12,247 bases of DNA from Lachnospiraceae bacterium (GTDB lineage Bacteria > Bacillota > Clostridia > Lachnospirales > Lachnospiraceae): positions 1-12,247 of the forward strand of contig VSNM01000118.1 of assembly GCA_009774245.1 (NCBI GenBank). The letters are read 5' to 3'. The notes under the pieces are model-generated. The model did not search any database. It saw nothing but the letters and a program-made list of their open reading frames with translations, and was not told the origin of the DNA. This document shows positions 1 through 5,135 of this stretch, piece by piece. The position numbers were made by a program, and so were the translations under genes. How positions within the stretch are numbered: position 1 is the stretch's first letter; the number at the start of each line of letters is the position of its first letter.

Positions 1-72
1 GAGCCGTGTGCGGGAAAGCCGCACGCACGGATCTGTGAGGGGCTGGCATCGTGAGGTGCCTGTCTACTCGAC
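1..72 (+). mobile_element. 3' end of a group II intron (domains V and VI)
   Basis: Positions 1-33 match group II intron domain V. They start with GAGCCGTG and end with CACGGATC, which pair with each other and contain the catalytic AGC. An inner stem TGCGG/CCGCA is capped by a GAAAG loop, and a two-base CG bulge lies on the 3' side. Positions about 36-72 form domain VI: GGCATC pairs with GGTGCC around a GTGA tetraloop, and an unpaired A in CTACTC is the likely branch point. The intron ends with GAC at position 72. The rest of the intron, including any reverse transcriptase gene, lies left of the window. The next base belongs to hsdS on the opposite strand, so the intron is inserted antisense to that gene. 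I did not assign an intron class. Confidence 0.88.
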
Positions 73-544
73 TGATTAAAACTTCCAACATTTCCATCTG
101 TCTTTTTTGCTCAGATATAACTCTGGATACCTTTTCCAAATGCGCGACTATTTCTTGCTGCTTCTGAATAGATGGCAAATCTATAATCACCTCAGTCAAA
201 TTGCATAATTTGATATATTTTATAACTCCACCTATTGCTTCTTTCCTTAATTCTTCAACATATCCCTGCATGAAATAAAACAAATATGGCATATATAGTA
301 TACCAGCACTATCATTCTCTATAATATATGTTCTCTGATATGCATCAAATTTTCCATTATAATATTTAACATTCAAGTCTCCGTTCCCAGCTATCAATAC
401 ACATTCACAATCATAAGAGTATGTATCTATCCATAGCGGGACTTTGGAACATGTAAAAAACGGATATACACCATTTTCTGATGCCGCATTCGCATCAAGC
501 TTTCCTGTTTTAATGCTCGTTATCTCTCCTATTCGACATTTCAT
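73..544 (-). pseudogene. hsdS: Type I restriction-modification specificity subunit, 3' side interrupted by a group II intron
   Basis: The subunit would give the type I complex its DNA target. The reading frame starts at ATG 544, eight bases after a GGGGG ribosome binding site (553-557) and 29 bases after the hsdM stop. It encodes 157 residues. Residues about 1-115 form one target recognition domain, with the typical run through YPFFTCS, CVLIAGNGDLNVKYYNGKFD, AYQRTYII and the IGGVIKYI segment. Residues about 123-157 start the conserved helical spacer: LPSIQKQQEIVAHLEKVS, then QMEMLEVLI. Intact relatives continue with a KARFVE-like segment. Here the gene meets the end of a plus-strand intron at position 72. 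The frame stays open into the antisense intron, but those residues are not S-subunit-like. Splicing cannot restore hsdS, because the intron lies in the opposite orientation to its transcript. Whether a second recognition domain existed, and whether the truncated protein works, cannot be seen. Confidence 0.85.
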
Positions 545-573
545 CCCATCTTCCCCCACAAATCCGAATTTAT

Positions 574-2052
574 TTACAGTTCTTCTATATTAAGTAACTC
601 TTTAATTCTGCTTATCTGCTCTCCTATCTTCTGATGCCGTTCCTCAATATCTGCAATGATTTCACTTGTAGGTGGATATTCTTTCGCAATATATTCTACC
701 TGTTTATATTTATTAATTGACAGATCATAACCATTATCAACAATCTCATTCTTTTTTACAAAGAAACTCTGTTCTAACCTACTTCTCTCTTTTTCTCCTT
801 CAAGATTATGGAATCTTTGTATAATATCAGGAATATCATTTTCAACAATGGGTTGTCTCTTATCATCAAGGCTATATCCATCTGCTCTCATATCGTAAAA
901 CCACACATTATCTGTACCGCCAGAATTAGTCCTAGTAAAGACCAAAATTGCTGTTGATACTCCCGCATATGGTTTAAAGACACCAGACGGAAGAGAAATA
1001 ACTGCTTCAAGATACTGCTTTTCCACTAATTCCTTCCTAAGACTTTTATGCGCATTTGATGAGCCAAATAAGACACCATCAGGTACAATACACGCACATC
1101 TTCCACCAACTTTAAGCATCTCTATAAATAAACCTACAAAAAGCAACTCCGATTTCGTTGTATCAGTAATTCCCTTCAGCTTATCGCTAATATTTTCTTT
1201 ATTAAGAGTTCCCTTAAATGGAGGATTTGCCAGAATTAGGTTGTATTTTCCTTCTTCATTATAATCCTTTGATACGCTATCTCTTTTCTCTATCTTGGGG
1301 TTGCTGACAGAATGTAACATCAAGTTCATGCATGATAATCTGCACATTGTCGCATCTGTATCATATCCTGTGAACAAATCACTTTGATAATATTTCCACT
1401 GCTCATCAGACATTTTTCTTTCATAATGCTCACGAATATACTCAGCACATGAAATCAAAAAACCAGCGGTTCCACATGCGGGATCACATATGCGCATATC
1501 CACAGTTGGCCGCATAAGGTTTACCATCAGATCTCTAATCTGCTTCGGTGTTCTAAAAGCACCCAGCCTGCCAGCCGAATTAAGTTTCGCAAGCATATGC
1601 TCATACAAATCTCCCTGCATATCCAAGCCTTTTATATCATGTTCAAACAAATCATCCAATCCCGAAACCACTTTTTGTAATGCCAGGGGCTCGTTTATTT
1701 TAAAAATCGCATCTGCCAGAAAACGTGAAAAAGATGAGTTTTTATCTCTGTTCACCGATTTAATAAAAGGAAATACCTTTTGTGAAAAAACCGCATGAAG
1801 CTCCCTTGCCTCTAGTTTCCTAAAATTTCTCCACCGCAATGACTGTTCATCATCAGATTCGCCAAACAAATGCTCCTGCCTTTTTCCAGATAATAGCTCT
1901 GAAGTTTCAATATCCGCTTCCATTTCATCCAATTGCTTTGCGAACATAAGATAAGTCAACTGCTCTATGACCTCTGTTGGCTGTGAAACACCACCGGCTA
2001 TTACATCCAGCCATATTTGCTCAATTTTATTTTTCGCACTCTCCGGTAACAT
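574..2052 (-). CDS. hsdM: Type I restriction-modification DNA methyltransferase subunit (N6-adenine)
   Basis: HsdM transfers a methyl group from S-adenosylmethionine to adenine in the site chosen by HsdS. It is also part of the restriction complex with HsdR. The 492-residue protein has the usual HsdM N-terminal helical domain (GGVSQPTEVIEQLTYLMFAK, residues about 20-40). The pre-motif segment GRLGAFRTPKQIRDLMVNL spans residues about 161-179. The cofactor motif I DPACGTAGFL is at 190-199 and the catalytic NPPF at 276-279. I chose ATG 2052 because it lies seven bases after GGGGG (2060-2064) and begins at the family-like MLPESAKNKIEQIW. A longer frame to 2154 would overlap the helix-turn-helix gene and adds 34 residues unlike HsdM. 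The gene is 35 bases after the helix-turn-helix gene and 29 before hsdS, so all three form one operon. hsdR is not present in the window. Confidence 0.96.
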   Translation of the reverse strand: MLPESAKNKIEQIWLDVIAGGVSQPTEVIEQLTYLMFAKQLDEMEADIETSELLSGKRQEHLFGESDDEQSLRWRNFRKLEARELHAVFSQKVFPFIKSVNRDKNSSFSRFLADAIFKINEPLALQKVVSGLDDLFEHDIKGLDMQGDLYEHMLAKLNSAGRLGAFRTPKQIRDLMVNLMRPTVDMRICDPACGTAGFLISCAEYIREHYERKMSDEQWKYYQSDLFTGYDTDATMCRLSCMNLMLHSVSNPKIEKRDSVSKDYNEEGKYNLILANPPFKGTLNKENISDKLKGITDTTKSELLFVGLFIEMLKVGGRCACIVPDGVLFGSSNAHKSLRKELVEKQYLEAVISLPSGVFKPYAGVSTAILVFTRTNSGGTDNVWFYDMRADGYSLDDKRQPIVENDIPDIIQRFHNLEGEKERSRLEQSFFVKKNEIVDNGYDLSINKYKQVEYIAKEYPPTSEIIADIEERHQKIGEQISRIKELLNIEEL

Positions 2053-2087
2053 ACTTATACCCCCATCTCTCCAGTATACTTTGTATC

Positions 2088-2267
2088 TCAATTTCCGCTC
2101 TTCTGAATTTTTCGAGGATCTTCTGGTTTCTCTGCATCTGATGGTATCATCCACATTCTCCCTCGCATTACTGCACCTGCAATTCTTCCCTCTTTACAAA
2201 ATATCGCTACTCTTCGCTGTGATATATCCCATTTCTCGGCACATTCTGCTGATGTTAAATATTCCAT
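2088..2267 (-). CDS. Small helix-turn-helix DNA-binding protein leading the RM operon
   Basis: This 59-residue protein begins MEYLTSAECAEKWDISQRR, a helix-turn-helix of the excisionase/MerR-like type (AECAEKWDISQRRVAIFCKEGRI, residues about 7-29). A short wing follows (GAVMRGRMWMIP), ending in a basic tail with KPEDPRKIQ. Proteins like this often sit directly before type I RM genes in Firmicutes, where a role in controlling the operon is plausible but not shown. I chose ATG 2267 because GGAGG at 2274-2278 is six bases upstream. A GTG at 2273 would leave no spacing. It is the first gene after a strong promoter (2306-2334) that carries an inverted repeat in its spacer, consistent with self-regulation. 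It could instead be an excisionase-type architectural factor left over from a mobile element. Confidence 0.8.
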   Translation of the reverse strand: MEYLTSAECAEKWDISQRRVAIFCKEGRIAGAVMRGRMWMIPSDAEKPEDPRKIQKSGN

Positions 2268-2305
2268 AACCACCCTCCATGAAGCATCTTAAAACTTCTA
2301 TGACT

Positions 2306-2334
2306 ATTATATTCGAGAAAGCGAATAGTTTCAA
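2306..2334 (-). promoter_or_regulatory. Sigma-70/SigA-type promoter of the RM operon
   Basis: Read on the minus strand, TTGAAA (2329-2334) is followed after exactly 17 bases by TATAAT (2306-2311). The -10 box is perfect and the -35 box matches the consensus at four of six positions. Transcription would start near 2299, giving a leader of about 30 bases before the helix-turn-helix gene's ATG at 2267. No other promoter as good is visible in the window. Confidence 0.82.
2310..2327. promoter_or_regulatory. Inverted repeat within the RM promoter, candidate operator
   Basis: TATTCG and CGAATA form a perfect six-base inverted repeat separated by six bases. It lies almost entirely in the 17-base spacer and touches the -10 box. 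A protein bound here would compete with RNA polymerase. The helix-turn-helix protein encoded immediately downstream is the obvious candidate. The repeat is seen directly; the regulatory role is inferred. Confidence 0.5.
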
Positions 2335-2543
2335 GGATTTTTCCTAGACTTTTAGAATGAAAATGCTTGCATTTATTGCGTATCAGAGTTGTGAGGAATT
2401 ATACCCAAAGAGATTAATTTGATTTCATGGTAAACATTTTATTCATATCCTTACATCTCCCGATGCTTGTTTTTATGTCTCTATCCTGCCATCTGTAGCT
2501 GTTTTCACACAAGACGGGCTTTCAAAAAAGCCTTTGCCCTCGC

Positions 2544-2777
2544 TTACCTTATCCCTTTATCTTTCTGTCTTGCCTGATAATCCCTGCCGGATTCTCTTTC
2601 TTTTACTATCTGCTCTTTCTGTTTGAGCCTGTCCCTAACGCTTATAGTATCCGCCGCTTTTTCTCCGTACATTTTCTCATACTCCGTGCGAGCCGCCTGA
2701 TACTCAAGATTCTCTTTCTTTGACACATTCAGTTTCTTATAGAATACCTGAGCAGAATCAAATTTGTATTCCCTCAC
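2544..2777 (-). CDS. Small charged protein of unknown function, possible gene remnant
   Basis: I do not recognise this 77-residue protein. It is highly charged and probably helical, with alternating Lys/Glu/Arg stretches such as KKENLEYQAARTEYEKMYG and RDRLKQKEQIVKERESG. There is no signal peptide, membrane segment or cysteine motif. The only in-frame start of note is GTG 2777, which lacks a convincing ribosome binding site. The frame stays open upstream to a TGA near 2837, overlapping the end of the SymE-like gene. This arrangement fits either translation coupled to the SymE-like gene 26 bases upstream, or the C-terminal remnant of a larger gene. No good terminator follows; there is only a six-base-pair hairpin (2517-2532) without a U-run. 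Confidence 0.45.
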   Translation of the reverse strand: MREYKFDSAQVFYKKLNVSKKENLEYQAARTEYEKMYGEKAADTISVRDRLKQKEQIVKERESGRDYQARQKDKGIR

Positions 2778-2803
2778 AATTATCGTTTCATGTACCAGCG
2801 TAT

Positions 2804-2974
2804 CTATCGCGGAACTATTACCAGTTTTCCCTCATTACATTGAACTGTCAGGAGCGTTCCCACCCCAAATCCCAGTTCCTCCAGCCATTTACCCTTTAAT
2901 GTAATTGTAGGTGTAGGCTTATACTGATATCCGCTTTGTTTATATACCTTAAACTCCCTCATATCTTTTTTCAT
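2804..2974 (-). CDS. SymE-like small protein (SymE toxin family)
   Basis: This 56-residue gene starts MKKDMREFKVYKQSGYQY and continues with TITLKGKWLEELGFGVGT, then LTVQCNEGKLVIVPR at its end. The pattern LKGKWLEE-GF--G, then a strand ending in EGKLVIVPR, is characteristic of the SymE family, whose members have an AbrB-like swapped-hairpin fold. E. coli SymE is a longer SOS-induced protein controlled by an antisense RNA. Short Firmicutes versions are common in accessory DNA and their function is not settled. The start at 2974 has only a distant purine stretch (GGAAAGGATAAGTGAG) as ribosome binding site; an in-frame ATG at 2962 is the alternative. It lies 42 bases after the 476-residue gene, so co-transcription is likely. 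I could not identify an antisense RNA promoter over it. It may act in DNA or RNA metabolism rather than as a toxin. Confidence 0.75.
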   Translation of the reverse strand: MKKDMREFKVYKQSGYQYKPTPTITLKGKWLEELGFGVGTLLTVQCNEGKLVIVPR

Positions 2975-3016
2975 TATCTCACTTATCCTTTCCCCGACCT
3001 TCTGATCTGATTTCTA

Positions 3017-4447
3017 TCAATCTGTTCCATTTACTTTCCGGTATACCTTAAACTCATGAGACCTTACAAATGTCTTTCCCTCCGGAAGTTCCAGTCCCAG
3101 CTCCCGTGCATGTTGCAACGCCTCTTCCGATACATGTTGATCTTTCGGCAGGCTGCGTATATATCCGCATCTTGTCCTCATTTCTTCCTGATACTCTTCT
3201 TTGATATACCTTTTGTTCTTATGTATCCTGTCATTATGCCTTTCACTGCCCTGTTTGTAAGTATAACTTGCAAGCGGCTGGTACGGAAAATGAAATTCCT
3301 GCAGATTATCCGTCTGTCTGATGGCATAATTCTTCTTTTTGTCAATTTCATAGCTGCATGTCAGTATCATATAATTTTCAAGGATAAAATTTTCAACCTG
3401 GTCATGCCATTCCGAACAGTTCGTGTTCTCAAATATACTGTAAAATACCTGGCTTTTTGTATGGAAATATCCTGAATATTCACCATTGCCATATGTTGAA
3501 ATACGGTAAAGCAGTATGATTTCATCATTATGAAACTGTTCCAGAAAATAAATCTCCCTTATTTCACCAGCATTGCTGTATCTTGCTGTAATCCCGGCAG
3601 CCGGAAGCATATAACTGCGATGCAGAAGTTTTTCCTTATAAAACCCCGTATTTTTCCATTGACGTGGAAAATCCGGCACATGATGCTGGTAGGGTTCCTG
3701 TATCAATACTTTGGATGTCTTTTCATTAATATAGGGTATCATTGCATAATTATTATTGTCATATACCCTGGCCCTGGCATCCAGAGCTTCAATATCATAC
3801 ATACTACGGATTTCATAGCCATATGGCCTATACGCATGGTATATCTGTTTTTCTGTCAGTTCCAGTCCATCCGTGAAATGTGCCGGAAACTGTTCCTCAA
3901 GCCTGTATGCCCCCATATCGCTGTATGGATGCGGATTCTTCCTGAAAATCAGATCCCCTCTGTCTGTTATGCCGGAAACGCTGTACTCCATCTGTCTCCT
4001 GCTAAAATAATTGATCTGCTGCATCAGAAGACTCAGGTATGCGTCAAAAATTGCCTTATGCCCCTGTTGAATCTTCTCGCGCCGCCGCTGCTCCAGAAGT
4101 TTATAAAAATCAAAGAATTCACGGAACAAATGATTTTTTTCTATATAAAGGCATGTTTTTAGATAAAATGCGTCCAAATTCCTGATAAATTCCGCAGGAT
4201 GAATTGCCGCCTCCTCCATCTGCCCCTCGTAACTCCTGATAAACTTCCTGATCCTGTCATCATCACAGCGAAAATATAATGCGGGTTCAAAATCAGAAAA
4301 ATCTATGCCTGTTATGCTAAAAACAACCATAACGGCAGTATTGATTGCCCGTTTGCGCAAAACCCAAGCTTCCAGGGAATCCGATCTTCTCTGTCCATAT
4401 TTTTTCTGACATTCCAGCAATACCTCCATCTGATTCTGTTTATTCAT
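3017..4447 (-). CDS. Protein of unknown function, 476 residues
   Basis: I do not recognise this protein. It is soluble-looking, with no signal peptide and no long membrane segment, and rich in Tyr, Phe, Arg and Lys. Residues about 1-150 look mainly helical (DAFYLKTCLYIEKNHLFREF, KLLEQRRREKIQQGHKAIFD). The middle is rich in aromatic residues and probably beta. The last 60 residues are basic (RHNDRIHKNKRYIKEEYQEE) and finish with RSLPKDQHVSEEALQHAREL and KTFVRSHEFKVYRK, a tail that reads like a conserved module. I chose ATG 4447, seven bases after GGGAG (4455-4459). The frame is open further upstream through structured RNA element A, and ATG 4543 there would add 32 Arg-rich residues. The leader contains a segment complementary to its ribosome binding site, so translation may be regulated. 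It probably forms a unit with the SymE-like gene downstream. Confidence 0.7.
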   Translation of the reverse strand: MNKQNQMEVLLECQKKYGQRRSDSLEAWVLRKRAINTAVMVVFSITGIDFSDFEPALYFRCDDDRIRKFIRSYEGQMEEAAIHPAEFIRNLDAFYLKTCLYIEKNHLFREFFDFYKLLEQRRREKIQQGHKAIFDAYLSLLMQQINYFSRRQMEYSVSGITDRGDLIFRKNPHPYSDMGAYRLEEQFPAHFTDGLELTEKQIYHAYRPYGYEIRSMYDIEALDARARVYDNNNYAMIPYINEKTSKVLIQEPYQHHVPDFPRQWKNTGFYKEKLLHRSYMLPAAGITARYSNAGEIREIYFLEQFHNDEIILLYRISTYGNGEYSGYFHTKSQVFYSIFENTNCSEWHDQVENFILENYMILTCSYEIDKKKNYAIRQTDNLQEFHFPYQPLASYTYKQGSERHNDRIHKNKRYIKEEYQEEMRTRCGYIRSLPKDQHVSEEALQHARELGLELPEGKTFVRSHEFKVYRKVNGTD

Positions 4448-4449
4448 CC

Positions 4450-4496
4450 CTATTCTCCCTTCAAAGTTTTTTTGCATAAATCGAGCAGGAGAATAG
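4450..4496 (-). promoter_or_regulatory. Possible anti-ribosome-binding-site pairing upstream of the 476-residue gene
   Basis: On the minus strand, CTATTCTCC (4488-4496) is a perfect nine-base complement of GGAGAATAG (4450-4458), which contains the ribosome binding site of the gene starting at 4447. Part of the first segment is also the 3' arm of hairpin P3 of RNA element A, so the two pairings exclude each other. This is the layout of a translational switch: P3 formed leaves the site free, while P3 open hides it. The complementarity is seen; the switching is inferred. Confidence 0.45.
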
Positions 4497-4576
4497 CCCT
4501 CTCTCCTGCCCGCTGCGCGCCCCGTGCGCCGCCTCATCGACATATTTCCTCTCACGGGGCTGTGCATAAAAACAGC
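4480..4576 (-). ncRNA. Structured RNA element, copy A
   Basis: Minus strand, 5' to 3'. The conserved CTGTTTTTATGCACA (4561-4575) comes first, then stem P1 5' arm GCCCCGTG (4553-4560). Conserved unpaired AGAGGAAATAT (4542-4552) follows. A small hairpin P2 is GTCG/CGGC (4528-4541), and P1 3' arm CACGGGGC (4519-4526) closes the structure. After a GCGCAGCGG linker, hairpin P3 is GCAGGAGA/TCTCCTGC (4502-4509 with 4485-4492), with GGCT in the loop. Copy B at 7455-7555 has the same unpaired parts but different paired sequences that still pair. The T-G pair in P2 works only in minus-strand RNA. The element starts 18 bases after the stop of the gene ending at 4593 and ends 33 bases before the ATG of the next gene. 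It is probably a cis-acting leader. I know no family with this consensus. Confidence 0.7.
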
Positions 4577-4592
4577 TGCGATGTAAGAATAT

Positions 4593-5009
4593 TCATATAT
4601 TCACTTCATACACAAATTCCTCACTGGCTGTTTCTACATATATGTATCTGTTATTACGATATTGAAACGGTATATAAGTCCCCCATGAATCCGGGTGCCT
4701 TGAATAATATAAGCCTGACATATCAATGATAATGCCTGATTTCCTGAACGAAGGCTTTAATTTTCTGATATATTTAAAATACCGTACTGCCAGGTCAATA
4801 TACCATTCCCTTGTAGTGTCCTTTACTGTATAATTACAGTCTGGAAATTCCTCTTTTGCACACGCAGCTGCGCGCCCATATTCGCAGAACGGATTTTCCA
4901 TGATTATCTTCCCCTGTTCATCCAGCAGGCCAAAATAATGATATTCTTCCTCTGATGCCACGGGAATAATGATGTGTATTCCATCAGATATCACCTTTTC
5001 TGTTTCCAT
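4593..5009 (-). CDS. Protein of unknown function, 138 residues
   Basis: I do not recognise this small soluble protein. It begins METEKVISDGIHIIIPVASE and has alternating hydrophobic and aromatic strands: HYFGLLDEQGKIIMENPF, SGIIIDMSGLYYSRHPDSW and NNRYIYVETASEEFVYEV. These suggest a compact alpha/beta fold. It has two Cys (one in YGRAAACAKEEFPDC and one shortly after) and no membrane segment. I chose ATG 5009 because AAAGGGGG stands directly before it. A start at 5072 is also in frame, but it would lie in the U-tract of the ligA terminator with no ribosome binding site. It sits between ligA and RNA element A. Its own promoter is not obvious, so it depends on terminator read-through or on a promoter I cannot recognise. 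Confidence 0.6.
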   Translation of the reverse strand: METEKVISDGIHIIIPVASEEEYHYFGLLDEQGKIIMENPFCEYGRAAACAKEEFPDCNYTVKDTTREWYIDLAVRYFKYIRKLKPSFRKSGIIIDMSGLYYSRHPDSWGTYIPFQYRNNRYIYVETASEEFVYEVNI

Positions 5010-5077
5010 ATCCCCCTTTACCCACTCTCCACGGCATAACATTCCTTTCTGTTTCGGAATCCCTCCCTGCATATAGC

Positions 5078-5106
5078 AAAAAAGCCGCCATTACAGGAAG
5101 CTTTTT
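5078..5106 (-). terminator. Intrinsic terminator after ligA
   Basis: Thirty bases after the ligA stop, the minus strand reads AAAAAGCTTCC, a six-base loop TGTAAT, then GGCGGCTTTTTT. The arms pair over about 12 positions with one T-C mismatch and one G-U pair, and end in a run of six Ts. The A-run on the other side means it could also act weakly on the plus strand. Confidence 0.75.
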
Positions 5107-5135
5107 GTTATATTAATATTTGTATATCAACAGGA

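Noticed and set aside
2053..2154. Longer N-terminus for HsdM starting at 2154
   Set aside because: It overlaps the helix-turn-helix gene, lacks family similarity, and a good ribosome binding site points to ATG 2052.
2517..2532. Hairpin GGCTTT/AAAGCC after the 77-residue gene as terminator
   Set aside because: It has only six pairs and no U-run downstream, so it is too weak to call.
3530..4162. Plus-strand open frame of 210 codons and similar plus-strand frames
   Set aside because: They are antisense to well-supported minus-strand genes, with no ribosome binding site or recognisable product.
4448..4567. Upstream coding extension of the 476-residue gene
   Set aside because: The DNA is explained by RNA element A with compensatory stem changes. 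The frame is not kept in copy B, and ATG 4447 has its own ribosome binding site.
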